Of a stretch of DNA of 64,000 nt, positions 1 through 8,351 are shown one piece after another. The notes under the pieces were generated by a model. It searched no databases, had not been told where the DNA came from, and saw only the letters and a list, made by a program, of their open reading frames with translations. Location: contig NZ_JBHSAP010000004.1 in NCBI RefSeq assembly GCF_042650125.1, forward strand, positions 62,001 through 126,000, in the 5' to 3' direction. The stretch comes from Salinithrix halophila (lineage in GTDB: Bacteria; Bacillota; Bacilli; Thermoactinomycetales; DSM-45169). The position numbers were made by a program, and so were the translations under genes. Position 1 is the first letter of the stretch. Each line of letters begins with the position of its first letter.

Positions 1-1507
1 CCATGTTCAAGAGACGGTCTGATTCCTCTTCAGCCAGTTTCCGTACAGGAATACCCGTCCAACTGGCCACCACTTCTGCGATGTCCTCGGCATTCACTTC
101 GGAATCGGTTTTTCCTTGATCCGCCTTCCAATTGTTCCGAGTGGTCTCCAATTCTTCGCGCAGTTTTTGTTCCCGGTCCCGCAGGTTGGCCGCTTTTTCG
201 AATTCTTGGCTTTGGACAGCGGCATCCTTCTCTTTACGCACCTCATCCAGCTTTTGCTCCATTTCCTTCAGTTCCGGTGGAACCGTATAAGAGGAAAGGC
301 GAACTTTGGAGGCGGCTTCGTCGATCAGATCGATGGCCTTGTCGGGCAGAAACCGGTCGGTGATGTAACGGTCGGAAAGTTTCACCGAGGCTTCAATCGC
401 CTCGTCGGTAATTTTCACACGATGGTGGGCCTCATACCGGTCGCGAAGCCCCTGCAGGATCTGAACCGCTTCTTCCGCCGAAGGCTGATCCACTGTGATT
501 GGTTGAAAGCGACGCTCCAGGGCCGCATCCTTCTCGATATATTTACGGTATTCATCCAAAGTAGTCGCCCCGATGCACTGCAAGTCACCTCGAGCCAGGG
601 CCGGTTTCAGAATATTAGAGGCATCGATCGCCCCTTCTGCACCCCCGGCTCCGATCAGCGTGTGCAACTCATCGATAAAGAGGACCACATTGCCTGCCTG
701 ACGGATTTCATCCATAATTTTCTTCAGACGATCTTCAAATTCGCCCCGATATTTCGTTCCGGCGACGACGGTCCCCATATCAAGGGTCATCACACGCTTG
801 CCACGCAAGGTTTCCGGGGTCTCCCCGTCAACGATCTTTTGGGCGAGCCCTTCGGCAATGGCTGTTTTCCCGACTCCGGGCTCTCCGATTAGCACGGGGT
901 TATTCTTCGTACGGCGGGAGAGGACTTGGATGACCCGCTCGATTTCCTTACTACGACCGATCACCGGATCCAAGTTATCCTCTTTGGCCGCGGCTGTCAG
1001 GTCACGGGCCAGGCTATCCAAGGTGGGGGTATTGGCGTTTGACCCCGCTCCCTGGTTGGAAGAGACGGCTTCAGAACTACCTAGGAGCTGCAATACTTGT
1101 TGTCTGGCCTTATTGAGGGAGACACCGAGGTTGTTCAATACCCGAGCCGCTACTCCTTCTCCTTCACGAATAAGACCCAGAAGGATATGTTCGGTACCGA
1201 CATAGGTATGGCCCAGTTTACGGGCTTCGTCCATGGAAAGCTCGATCACCTTTTTCGCCCGGGGTGTGTAAGCAATGTTGGTCGGCTGCCCCTGGCCGCG
1301 TCCGATCAGGGTTTCCACTTCCTTCTGGATTTTCTCCAAGCCGAGCCCCAAACCCATCAGGGCCTTGGCGGCAATCCCTTCTCCCTCTCGCACTAGGCCC
1401 AAGAGAATATGTTCGGTACCAATATTGCTGTGGCCAAGACGGACAGCTTCTTCCTGTGCCAGGGCGAGAACTTTTTGAGCCCGTTCCGTAAATCGTCCAA
1501 ACATCAT
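1..1507 (-). CDS. clpC: ClpC, AAA+ unfoldase of the ClpCP protease (3' end outside window)
   Basis: ATP-dependent Clp protease ATP-binding subunit of the Bacillus ClpC type, which unfolds substrates such as arginine-phosphorylated proteins for ClpP. About 502 codons are present: the N domain with two repeats starting MMFGRFTERAQK, then the first AAA+ module with Walker A GEPGVGKTAIAEGLA (around 841-900) and Walker B VVLFIDELHT (around 659-688), then the middle region. The window edge cuts the protein before the second AAA+ module. The ATG at 1507 follows an AGGTGG ribosome binding site; a second ATG lies 3 bases downstream. It is the last visible gene of the ctsR operon. Family assignment is secure. 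Confidence 0.96.
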   Translation of the reverse strand, partial: MMFGRFTERAQKVLALAQEEAVRLGHSNIGTEHILLGLVREGEGIAAKALMGLGLGLEKIQKEVETLIGRGQGQPTNIAYTPRAKKVIELSMDEARKLGHTYVGTEHILLGLIREGEGVAARVLNNLGVSLNKARQQVLQLLGSSEAVSSNQGAGSNANTPTLDSLARDLTAAAKEDNLDPVIGRSKEIERVIQVLSRRTKNNPVLIGEPGVGKTAIAEGLAQKIVDGETPETLRGKRVMTLDMGTVVAGTKYRGEFEDRLKKIMDEIRQAGNVVLFIDELHTLIGAGGAEGAIDASNILKPALARGDLQCIGATTLDEYRKYIEKDAALERRFQPITVDQPSAEEAVQILQGLRDRYEAHHRVKITDEAIEASVKLSDRYITDRFLPDKAIDLIDEAASKVRLSSYTVPPELKEMEQKLDEVRKEKDAAVQSQEFEKAANLRDREQKLREELETTRNNWKADQGKTDSEVNAEDIAEVVASWTGIPVRKLAEEESDRLLNM

Positions 1508-1555
1508 AGCTGATCCACCTCGCTTTGAATGTTATTAATCAACCGGAAGCAACGG

Positions 1556-2632
1556 TTACCCATTCCCGTCAGGATCATGAAGGCGTTCCCGGATCATCAC
1601 CGCACGACGGATGTCCCGTTCGTCAGAATCCAGCCGGGCTTGTGCATACTGTTGTAAAAAGCCGGGTTGGGTCATCACCATCAGTTCATTCATCACATTG
1701 GCCTCCACACCGGTGAGAAGGCCCATATCGATGCCGAGCCGAAGGTCGGAGAGGCGTTCCATCGCCTCTTTGGAGCTGATCACCCTGGCGTGGGAGAGGA
1801 CCCCATAAGAACGGTGAACTCGGTCCTCCAACTGCGTCGGGGAGATCTCTCGAAGGCGTTCCCGGGCGTCCCGCTCGTGCTGGATCATCTGTTTCACCAC
1901 GCCTTGAAGCTTATCGATGATCTCGTCCTCCCGCTGTCCCAAGGTTACCTGGTTGGAAACTTGGTACAGGTTCCCAAGAGCTTCCGAGCCTTCTCCGTAG
2001 ATACCGCGGATAGCCAGCCCCACTTGTGTAATCGCCGGGAAAAGACGGCCCAATTGCTGGGTGATCGCCAAGGCAGGCAGGTGAACCATGACCGATGCCC
2101 GGATACCGGTTCCCACATTTGTGGGACAACTGGTTAGATACCCCGTTTTCTCACTAAAGGCATAAGAGAGATGTTTCTCAAACCAATCATCCAGCTCATC
2201 AGCCGCTTTCCAAGCCTCTTGAGGCTGAAATCCGGGATATAGGCACTGGATCCGGAGGTGGTCCTCCTCGTTAATCATAATGCTGACCGCTTCATTCTCC
2301 GACAATACCACCGCCCCGTGGCGGGACTCCTCCGCCAAGTGGGGGCTAATCAGGTGCTTTTCCACCAGTACCCGTTTCTCCAGTTCGGAAAGATCGTCCA
2401 TCCGGACAAGTTCCGCTCCCTGGAGAATAGGATGCTCCTTCGCCTGGCCAAGTGCATCTTCCACTCGGCGGACCACTTCGGAGGATTGAGAAGAGGTAGC
2501 CAGCATCGGGAAGGGGAGCCCGGACAGATTTCGAGCCACCCGCACCCGGCTTGAAATGACAATGTCCGACTGGGGCCCCTTTCCTCGCATCCATTCACTC
2601 AATGCGTGTTCCGTAAAGCGCTTCAGCGACAT
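1556..2632 (-). CDS. mcsB: McsB, protein arginine kinase
   Basis: Phosphagen-kinase-fold enzyme that phosphorylates arginine on misfolded proteins and on CtsR, marking them for ClpCP. At 358 residues it has the usual family length. Visible signatures are SSRVRVARN (residues 27-35) and the active-site segment CPTNVGTG (169-176) with the conserved cysteine. The ATG follows GGAGGAGAGCCGGAA. It sits between mcsA and clpC in the conserved class III heat-shock order and shares their promoter. Confidence 0.97.
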   Translation of the reverse strand: MSLKRFTEHALSEWMRGKGPQSDIVISSRVRVARNLSGLPFPMLATSSQSSEVVRRVEDALGQAKEHPILQGAELVRMDDLSELEKRVLVEKHLISPHLAEESRHGAVVLSENEAVSIMINEEDHLRIQCLYPGFQPQEAWKAADELDDWFEKHLSYAFSEKTGYLTSCPTNVGTGIRASVMVHLPALAITQQLGRLFPAITQVGLAIRGIYGEGSEALGNLYQVSNQVTLGQREDEIIDKLQGVVKQMIQHERDARERLREISPTQLEDRVHRSYGVLSHARVISSKEAMERLSDLRLGIDMGLLTGVEANVMNELMVMTQPGFLQQYAQARLDSDERDIRRAVMIRERLHDPDGNG

Positions 2633-2649
2633 TTCCGGCTCTCCTCCCC

Positions 2650-3180
2650 CTAGCTCTCCAATTTTTCCTGCAAGGACCGGATCTGATCCCTGATGCGAGC
2701 GGCTTCCTCAAATTCTTCATTCTGGATCCGTCTGGATAAATCCTGTTTCAGTTGTTCCACTTCCCGGCGAATCTTTAGTTTGCCACCGGTCCGGCGGGGA
2801 ACTTTCCCCCTATGGGCCGTATGGCCGTGAACTCTCCGAAAAAGCGGTTCCAACCGCTCTCCAAACGACCGGTAACAGTCACTGCATCCAAAGCGCCCGA
2901 TCTTGGAAAATTGCGTGTATGTGAGACCACAGGTCGGACACCGAAGCCCCTGTCCCTGACGACCGTCCCGAACAGGCTGCTGATTGTCAGAAACGGGGGC
3001 GTCCAGATTGAGAAGCCCTGACAGCAGATTGTGGATGGAGAAGCCCCCTTCAAAACCGGGTATCTGTTCCCCCTTCTCCCGGGCACACACTTCACACAGG
3101 TGAAACTCCGTCTTCTCTCCATTGATGATCTTAGTATAGTGAAGAGTCGCCTGCCGTTTGCCGCATTGCTGGCACTGCAT
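2650..3180 (-). CDS. mcsA: McsA, zinc-binding activator of McsB
   Basis: Activator of the McsB arginine kinase. The 176 residues contain two zinc-ribbon-like cysteine sets: C3/C6 with C29/C32, and C81/C84 with C99/C102. The C-terminus (about 140-176) is a UVR-type helical motif, QLKQDLSRRIQNEEFEEAAR, of the kind that contacts ClpC. The gene lies 6 bases after ctsR and 17 bases before mcsB, consistent with one transcript. Confidence 0.96.
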   Translation of the reverse strand: MQCQQCGKRQATLHYTKIINGEKTEFHLCEVCAREKGEQIPGFEGGFSIHNLLSGLLNLDAPVSDNQQPVRDGRQGQGLRCPTCGLTYTQFSKIGRFGCSDCYRSFGERLEPLFRRVHGHTAHRGKVPRRTGGKLKIRREVEQLKQDLSRRIQNEEFEEAARIRDQIRSLQEKLES

Positions 3181-3186
3181 CCCGGG

Positions 3187-3657
3187 TCACTCTCCTTTGC
3201 TTGCAAATAGCATCGTTACCACGGTGCGCATCATCCGGGCACGCACCGAATCCCGCAGGGCGATCGGCAGATCAAGCACCTCACGGGAAATCATTTTTTT
3301 CACCATACGTGCTTCCCTCGGCGTCATTAGACCCTCATCGGCAAGCCGGGCGACGAGGTCCTCGGCGGAGGTCTGGCTAATCTTTGAGCCAATCAGGCGC
3401 AAAAGGACGTCATAGTAAGCTTTAGGTGACGGGAACCGCACCTTGCGGATACGGATATAGCCGCCGCCTCCTCTTTTGCTTTCGACTATATATCCTTTTT
3501 CCACCGTGAATCGGGTGCTAATCACATAGTTGATCTGCGACGGTACGCACTGGAAAAGATCCGCCAGCTCGCTCCGTTTTACCTGGACCACTTCCGAAGG
3601 GGCTTCATTCAGAATTTTGATCAGGTAGCGTTCAATGATGTCCGAGATACTCGACAT
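3187..3657 (-). CDS. ctsR: CtsR, class III heat-shock repressor
   Basis: Winged-helix repressor of clp genes, 156 residues. It starts MSSISDIIERYLIKIL and contains the glycine-rich wing KRGGGGYIRIRKV (around 61-73), which senses heat and binds DNA. The C-terminal part is the dimerisation domain targeted after arginine phosphorylation by McsB. First gene of the operon. A SigA-type promoter and a CtsR heptad repeat lie directly upstream, so autoregulation is expected. Confidence 0.97.
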   Translation of the reverse strand: MSSISDIIERYLIKILNEAPSEVVQVKRSELADLFQCVPSQINYVISTRFTVEKGYIVESKRGGGGYIRIRKVRFPSPKAYYDVLLRLIGSKISQTSAEDLVARLADEGLMTPREARMVKKMISREVLDLPIALRDSVRARMMRTVVTMLFASKGE

Positions 3658-3676
3658 CGGACGACCTCCCGCTGAC

Positions 3677-3693
3677 TTTGACTAACTTTGACT
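3677..3693 (-). promoter_or_regulatory. CtsR operator (tandem heptad)
   Basis: On the minus strand AGTCAAA-GTT-AGTCAAA, a direct repeat matching the CtsR box consensus RGTCAAA-NAN-RGTCAAA except at the middle base of the spacer. A third partial GTCAAAG extends the array downstream. It lies just downstream of the -10 box at 3704-3709, where bound repressor would block initiation or early elongation. Confidence 0.85.
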
Positions 3694-3703
3694 TTGTAAT
3701 TTC

Positions 3704-3732
3704 ATTTTAACGGATGCTTTTCTTTTTGCCAA
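3704..3732 (-). promoter_or_regulatory. SigA promoter of the ctsR operon
   Basis: Minus strand: -35 TTGGCA (3727-3732), 17-base spacer, -10 TAAAAT (3704-3709). It is correctly placed upstream of the operator and of ctsR. Confidence 0.75.
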
Positions 3733-3887
3733 GGGGACTGCTTGTTCCATGTTTTATCTACCCTTCTGTCCTTTCACATTCTTTCCGTCCCGCCCCCTAT
3801 TTCATACGAATCGACAGGGATTCCGCTCCCTGTACCGGGATACCCGTTCACCATCCGATCCTAGACCGGCACCTGGGCCCCTCATCC

Positions 3888-3911
3888 AAAAAAAGACCCT
3901 CCACGGGCCTT
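3888..3911 (-). terminator. Terminator after the MgtC-like gene
   Basis: Minus strand stem AAGGCCC/GGGTCTT (one G-T pair) with loop GTGGA, followed by a run of T. It lies about 40 bases past the stop of the MgtC-like gene and 150 bases before the ctsR promoter. Confidence 0.75.
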
Positions 3912-3953
3912 TTCGATTATACGGCTGTCAATGCGGATTCCCGTCAAGAGGAT

Positions 3954-4649
3954 TTAGTCCACATGAACTTCCTTTACCCCCTCGACCTGTCTCACCTTTT
4001 CCAAGAGCCGGGTAACTTCCAGCTCTGGGGGTAACCGGAGGGTAAAGTGTATCTCGATCTGTTTATCCACAGGATCTGCGTCATCAATCTGCATTTTGCG
4101 AACGCGGGCACCCAACTTACCGATAGCAGTCGTCAATTCACCCAAGATGCCCGAGCGATCATCCACCACCAGGCGGATCATCTTGAAACGTTTTCGCTTG
4201 AAAATCCAGCCCTCCACCCGGTTTAACAATTCCAGGCTGACAAGAGCTAGGATCGTGGTTAGGAGAGCGGCAAAATGGAACCCCGCCCCCGTCGCCAGCC
4301 CGATCGCCGCCACCACCCACAAGGAGGCGGCGGTGGTCAGCCCACTGACGGTAAACCCTTGGCGGAGGATCGTTCCCGCGCCGAGGAAGCCGATACCGCT
4401 CACCACCTGGGCTGCAATCCGCCCCGGATCGAAACGGACTTTATCCTCATCCATAAAATCGGCAAAACCGTAGATCGACAGTAGCATAATAAGGGCCGAG
4501 CCGACGGAAACCAAAATGTGCGTTCGAAGGCCCGCGGGATGATTGTTGTGTTCCCTCTCCCATCCAATCAACCCGCCAAACGCTGTTGCAAGCAATAGCC
4601 GCCAGGCCGTTTCTCCGTGAGAGATCACCCAAATGCTGTCCGCTTCCAT
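3954..4649 (-). CDS. MgtC/SapB family membrane protein
   Basis: Integral membrane protein of the MgtC/SapB group, with several helices in the first 140 residues including GGLIGWEREHNNHPAGLRTH, the family signature around the first loop. The soluble C-terminal half (about 150-231) resembles an ACT-like regulatory domain. Family members are linked to magnesium or acid stress and to ATP synthase modulation, but the exact role is not predictable here. I chose the ATG at 4649 because GGAGG lies 8 bases upstream; a GTG three codons earlier would overlap that site. Confidence 0.85.
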   Translation of the reverse strand: MEADSIWVISHGETAWRLLLATAFGGLIGWEREHNNHPAGLRTHILVSVGSALIMLLSIYGFADFMDEDKVRFDPGRIAAQVVSGIGFLGAGTILRQGFTVSGLTTAASLWVVAAIGLATGAGFHFAALLTTILALVSLELLNRVEGWIFKRKRFKMIRLVVDDRSGILGELTTAIGKLGARVRKMQIDDADPVDKQIEIHFTLRLPPELEVTRLLEKVRQVEGVKEVHVD

Positions 4650-4668
4650 GATGCCCACCTCCCTTTTA

Positions 4669-5385
4669 TCATCTCAAATCCGGTATGGCCTTATCGTATT
4701 TTCGGGGTGATCCTACGATTTCCAACAACTGAGGGAAGGCATCGATTACCCCATCCGCCCCCGTTAATTCATCCCCCTCCCCGAACTGAGGAAAACCTGC
4801 ATACCGACAGCCGATCACCGTCAACCCGTTGGCTTTGCCCGCACGGACGTCGGAACTACGATCTCCCACCATATATCCGCTGTCGATTCCCTGTTCTTTC
4901 ATCAACTTTCCGACCAACCGATCTTTCTCCCCGATTGCATGCTCTCCCGCTGAATAACCCTCCTCGATCAAGTCCTCCAAGGAAAATGTACGGATCACTC
5001 CTCTTATATAGGGGCCCAATCCGTTGCTCGCCACAAAAAGACGCCACCCTCTTCCGTCAAGTTCACGGAGCGTCTCTTCCACCCCCGGATAAAGGGCCCC
5101 CATTTCCTCTTTCAGGCAGTCGAGTTCATCCTCCAGCCACCATCGATCCGCCTGTTCTTTCACGCTGTCGGAAGACCCGGGAAGCAGGTTCTCCCAGATA
5201 TCGGCTTGAGTCATTCCGAAGACGGATTGTACCTGGGAGTCGTCGGGCCGCTCTCCCGTGTAGAGCCCCTCTTCGTTCAATCGTTGAAAGGTGCGATGAA
5301 AAGCAGGAACCGCCACCTTTTCCGTCTGAAACAACGTACCGTCCATATCAAAAATAATCCCGAATCGTCCTTTATCCGTTGTCAT
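4669..5385 (-). CDS. HAD-superfamily hydrolase, phosphoglycolate phosphatase-like
   Basis: Haloacid dehalogenase fold phosphatase, 238 residues. Motif I is DMDGT with nucleophile Asp13 and Asp15, motif II is the serine in VASNG (about 118), and motif IV is GDRSSDVRAGKANG (about 175-188). A helical cap lies between motifs I and II, the arrangement of Gph/PpaX-like enzymes. The substrate cannot be assigned. The ATG follows GGAGGCGCTTGACTC. It lies 20 bases upstream of the MgtC-like gene and could share its transcript. Confidence 0.85.
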   Translation of the reverse strand: MTTDKGRFGIIFDMDGTLFQTEKVAVPAFHRTFQRLNEEGLYTGERPDDSQVQSVFGMTQADIWENLLPGSSDSVKEQADRWWLEDELDCLKEEMGALYPGVEETLRELDGRGWRLFVASNGLGPYIRGVIRTFSLEDLIEEGYSAGEHAIGEKDRLVGKLMKEQGIDSGYMVGDRSSDVRAGKANGLTVIGCRYAGFPQFGEGDELTGADGVIDAFPQLLEIVGSPRKYDKAIPDLR

Positions 5386-5527
5386 GAGTCAAGCGCCTCC
5401 CCGTCATCTATTGGCCCTCTTCTTCCCTATTGTATTGATTACCGGGTGAACTTAACATACCCGAATCCTTACTAAATCGTTCACCGGGAAAAAGCGCCTC
5501 TTTTTTAAACATTCAGCTGTAATCCAA

Positions 5528-5557
5528 TTGACATCCCTTAAGAAATATGTGTACAAT
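5528..5557 (+). promoter_or_regulatory. Strong SigA-type promoter
   Basis: TTGACA (5528-5533), 18-base spacer, TACAAT (5552-5557). It lies about 44 bases upstream of the small open reading frame at 5602 and drives the hairpin-rich region after it. Confidence 0.75.
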
Positions 5558-5601
5558 CAAAGGGCTTTTATTTGTGACGAAATTTTGAAAGGAGGTCGTT
5601 G

Positions 5602-5799
5602 ATGATGATGTTATTTACGGGATTCCGTCACCAAGGGGATCGTATGCCTTCCTACGGGGGCTCGTCTGTCCGCTCCCAGTCCATTCGTTCCCGCTCTTCC
5701 CTCAATCATACCGCTCATACCGGTGGCTTCATCCATCCTGTATCCAAAACTGCACATCAGAACCGACGACCTCCGTTCAGGAACTGTTTCTGTTCCTGA
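5602..5799 (+). CDS. Small basic Ser/Arg/His-rich peptide, possible leader peptide
   Basis: Sixty-five codons starting with ATG ATG ATG six bases after GGAGG, behind a strong promoter. I do not recognise the product. It is rich in Ser, Arg, His and Gly (SVRSQSIRSRSS and similar) and ends NCFCS. The stop codon lies inside a perfect 10-bp hairpin (5775-5801), and three more hairpins follow before the next gene. Translation of this frame could therefore influence RNA folding downstream. It may be a leader peptide or simply a short gene of unknown role. Confidence 0.45.
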   Translation: MMMLFTGFRHQGDRMPSYGGSSVRSQSIRSRSSLNHTAHTGGFIHPVSKTAHQNRRPPFRNCFCS

Positions 5800-5801
5800 A
5801 C
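5775..5801 (+). other. Perfect 10-bp hairpin over the stop codon
   Basis: GTTCAGGAAC (5775-5784), loop TGTTTCT, GTTCCTGAAC (5792-5801). The TGA stop of the preceding small frame lies in the right arm. No T-run follows, so this is not itself a terminator. Confidence 0.7.
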
Positions 5802-5817
5802 GTCAAAGCGAAACAGC

Positions 5818-5848
5818 GCCGCGGGTCGTTGAGGCCCGCGGCTTTTTT
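5818..5848 (+). terminator. First of two similar GC-rich terminators
   Basis: GCCGCGGG (5818-5825), loop of 9, CCCGCGGC (5835-5842), then six T. This is a canonical intrinsic terminator after the small peptide frame. Confidence 0.85.
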
Positions 5849-5857
5849 ATATCGATG

Positions 5858-5877
5858 AACCGCTTTTTTTAGCGGTT
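5858..5877 (+). other. Small hairpin with a T-rich loop
   Basis: AACCGC, loop TTTTTTTA, GCGGTT. It lies between the two terminators and could pair in competition with their T-tracts. Confidence 0.5.
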
Positions 5878-5886
5878 GTCGATTCA

Positions 5887-5917
5887 GCGCCGCGGGCCCG
5901 TGCCCGTGGCGCTTTTT
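5887..5917 (+). terminator. Second terminator, immediately before the next gene's ribosome binding site
   Basis: GCGCCGCGGGC (5887-5897), loop CCGT, GCCCGTGGCGC (5902-5912), then five T: an 11-bp stem with one wobble pair. Its 5' arm begins with the same GCGCCGCGGG as the first terminator. AAAAAAGGAGG and the next ATG follow at once, so it can act as an attenuator of that gene. Confidence 0.75.
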
Positions 5918-5937
5918 ATAAAAAAGGAGGAACCCCC

Positions 5938-6261
5938 ATGCTGATGCACAACACCTATGATCTCGAGTTATACATCCACCAGAAACAAGAGGAATTAAGC
6001 TCCTGCTTAATCCCAAAGAAAATCAGACCCTCCCTCTTTCATCGAATATGCAAGGGGCTGGGGTTCGCCAAAGAACCGCCGGCCCCTGCTTCCCAACCCG
6101 CCTTACCTGCGAAGATCCAGGGTACCGCCACGGCATCCAATCTGGTCTTCCTAAATCTGCACCGAAAACGGAACCCATACAGAAAAAGCCGCCTCCGGTA
6201 CCAGCACCCGCTCTCCCGGTTCAGTGACTACCTTCACCCCAACGATCCTGATCGCTATTGA
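5938..6261 (+). CDS. Hypothetical protein, 107 residues
   Basis: Unrecognised protein starting MLMHNTYDLELYIHQKQEEL, with AAAGGAGG 11 bases before the ATG. The N-terminus is probably helical; the middle is Pro/Ala-rich and the C-terminus is basic. There is no signal peptide or membrane segment. No promoter is obvious between the terminator at 5917 and the ATG, so expression would depend on read-through from 5528. It ends before a bidirectional terminator. Confidence 0.55.
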   Translation: MLMHNTYDLELYIHQKQEELSSCLIPKKIRPSLFHRICKGLGFAKEPPAPASQPALPAKIQGTATASNLVFLNLHRKRNPYRKSRLRYQHPLSRFSDYLHPNDPDRY

Positions 6262-6269
6262 CAGAAGAA

Positions 6270-6314
6270 AAAAAGCTGAGGAAAAAGCCGAAACGGCTCC
6301 TTCCTCAGCTTTTT
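6270..6314. terminator. Bidirectional terminator between convergent genes
   Basis: AAAAAGCTGAGGAA (6270-6283) pairs with TTCCTCAGCTTTTT (6301-6314), with an inner AGCCG/CGGCT stem. It has T-runs in both directions and serves the plus gene ending at 6261 and the minus gene ending at 6333. Confidence 0.9.
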
Positions 6315-6332
6315 CATAGCTCCAAGCGCTGA

Positions 6333-7430
6333 TCAACTTACTACTTGTGGACCGGTGAGGGAAACTGATCCAAGCAAGTACAGCATGTAGAGGAGAAACA
6401 CCGCCAAACCCAGATAAGCTACACCATAGGCAAAGCGTACTTTCGGCGATACCTGATAATATTCCTCATCCCGGCGAAGCGATGTTTCCTCCGCTCCAGG
6501 GTAGTAATAGGCTTGGAGTTTCATACGAACCTTGTCTTGCTTCTCTCTTTCCGTTCCCAGGAGCCAAACTTGGCCGAAGCGACCAGTAAAGCCATTCATG
6601 CGATGGATGGCCCCCACTCCGGGGTAATGGATGTCACACCAATGCTCGTGATCGGAAAGGGTGCAATACTGAAAAGTAGGCAGCTCCCGCTGGTGTTTCT
6701 CCGAAGGGGGCATAACTCCATTGTTTTCAAAAAGAGCCCTCTCCACCTCCGCTCGCACATTCAGGCTTCGAGGCTTTTCTTTTCGGCGTGAGAGGAACGT
6801 TTCCCATAGTTGAAAGGCAAACAACACCCAGATAAGAATCAGGATGGGGTTCATGGAGTACACGATCAAGGCCAGACCTCCTACAAGGCCCAATACCCAG
6901 AACCAACGGGAAATAGCGGTAACAATCCTCCCCCCATCGAGAGGGTGGATAGGAAGCAGGTTAAAGAGATTAATGAGAAAACCGATTAAGGCGATAGCAT
7001 ACAGTACCTTATAGTCTGTCCAATGGGCTAACCCGTAACAAGCGAAAGCCCCCAGACTGCCGATCAACGGACCGCCGTAGGCGACATAAGCCTCTGTTTC
7101 CGCATCTTGGGGCTGCTTCTTCAAAGTGATCAGGGCACCGAGAAAAGGAATGAAAGCCGGTGCCGATACCGGAAGCCCCTTTTGCCGGGCCGCTAGGATA
7201 TGACCCATTTCGTGGATAAAAATCATCACAACGATCCCGATGGAAAAGGACCAAGGGAAGATGAGTGCGTAAGCCCACACGGCAACCAACATGCTGATCA
7301 GGGTCCCGCCCGCTTTTCCCAGCTTCAGGAGAGATGGGATATACTTCGCCACACTGATGAGGACAGCTCCCAACCCGCTAAGCCAACCCAAAAGGCCTCG
7401 CCCGTTTCGCTTTTTTTCATGGATTCCCAA
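6333..7430 (-). CDS. Site-2 protease family (M50) membrane metalloprotease
   Basis: Intramembrane zinc protease of the M50 family. It has the zinc motif HEMGH (about residues 73-77) within a membrane helix and the second motif NLLPIHPLDGGR (about 157-168), which supplies the aspartate ligand. There are five to six membrane helices and a C-terminal soluble extension of about 130 residues before a last helix. The substrate is unknown. I prefer the TTG at 7430, which has GGAGG 7 bases upstream; an ATG at 7472 has no good ribosome binding site. Confidence 0.85.
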   Translation of the reverse strand: MGIHEKKRNGRGLLGWLSGLGAVLISVAKYIPSLLKLGKAGGTLISMLVAVWAYALIFPWSFSIGIVVMIFIHEMGHILAARQKGLPVSAPAFIPFLGALITLKKQPQDAETEAYVAYGGPLIGSLGAFACYGLAHWTDYKVLYAIALIGFLINLFNLLPIHPLDGGRIVTAISRWFWVLGLVGGLALIVYSMNPILILIWVLFAFQLWETFLSRRKEKPRSLNVRAEVERALFENNGVMPPSEKHQRELPTFQYCTLSDHEHWCDIHYPGVGAIHRMNGFTGRFGQVWLLGTEREKQDKVRMKLQAYYYPGAEETSLRRDEEYYQVSPKVRFAYGVAYLGLAVFLLYMLYLLGSVSLTGPQVVS

Positions 7431-7510
7431 GGCGTGCCCTCCTTCATGTTCATGCCACTCCCTCCCTACCATATAATACCCTTACCCTTTCACGCTACAC
7501 TTTTCAAAAC

Positions 7511-7537
7511 AAAAAAGCCGCGGTATCCCGCGGCTTT
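7511..7537 (-). terminator. Terminator after the Yip1 gene
   Basis: Minus strand AAAGCCGCGG, loop GATA, CCGCGGCTTT followed by T-rich sequence, 10 bases past the stop of the Yip1 gene. Confidence 0.85.
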
Positions 7538-7547
7538 CCGTCCCTCA

Positions 7548-8234
7548 TCATCCCCCGTTCATCCCCTGCATCTGTTGCGTAAATTCGGTCATGGCACCAG
7601 TGGCTCCTGCAATCAGAAGACCGGCGACAAAGATGATCAGGGCGGCTGTCCAGGCTTTCCCTCTGGAGATACGAGCGATAACGGACAATCCCATCGCCGT
7701 TAGCACCAGTTGCCAGAGGGCAAAAACCTCGATCCCGCTCAGAATCCCCCCGATAAATCCCTTCGCGTCGATGACGGCTGCCAGGCTCGTAGGAGCAACT
7801 GGTTGTAGAGGATCTACATCAGTCAGAGACGCCACCGTATAAGTGACGATCATCGACAGCAGGACCAGAATATAAAGGTGGGTATTCAAGGAGAAAATTT
7901 GCTTATAGGACGCCTCTCCCCGGAAAAGAAGGGTGAGCAGCCAATGAAACAGACTGGTCAGTAAGAGGGCGACCCCCACGCCCAGCGCCATTACGATAGC
8001 GGCCATGCCAACCGTCAACCACACAGGCACCTCACTCCCGGTGGTGGGGCTATCCGCAGAAAGGAATCCCGTCCACGTTCCCACCAAACCAAAAGCGACG
8101 AGCAGCAGAATCAACGGCAGGGCTACCCGGGGGTTTTCCCGGATCCGCTCAAACTGCTTGGTCGGTTCCAGAATGATTCCCAGCATGGACGGTTTGCCAA
8201 CAGGACGCGGTTGTTGATCGATTGGTGTTTCCAT
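7548..8234 (-). CDS. Yip1-family membrane protein
   Basis: Polytopic membrane protein of the YIP1 type, 228 residues. A short cytoplasmic N-terminus with PSMLGIILEPTKQFERI (the typical entry sequence of the family) is followed by five membrane helices. The molecular function of bacterial Yip1 proteins is unknown. The ATG at 8234 has GGGAGG 6 bases upstream, so the longer frame starting at 8267 is probably not used. It is a distant relative of the three Yip1-like genes in the 33-37 kb region. Confidence 0.8.
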   Translation of the reverse strand: METPIDQQPRPVGKPSMLGIILEPTKQFERIRENPRVALPLILLLVAFGLVGTWTGFLSADSPTTGSEVPVWLTVGMAAIVMALGVGVALLLTSLFHWLLTLLFRGEASYKQIFSLNTHLYILVLLSMIVTYTVASLTDVDPLQPVAPTSLAAVIDAKGFIGGILSGIEVFALWQLVLTAMGLSVIARISRGKAWTAALIIFVAGLLIAGATGAMTEFTQQMQGMNGG

Positions 8235-8314
8235 AGACAACCTCCCATTTTTTGTCTTCATTTCCACCCCTCCATCCTAACACACTGGCTAAAAAATAGG
8301 ACCCCTTCTATAAT

Positions 8315-8338
8315 AAAAAAACCCGCCAAAGGCGGGCT
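8315..8338 (-). terminator. Terminator after azoR
   Basis: Minus strand stem of CCCGCC and GGCGGG around loop TTT, followed by a run of seven T. Confidence 0.85.
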
Positions 8339-8351
8339 TATCCAGAACATT

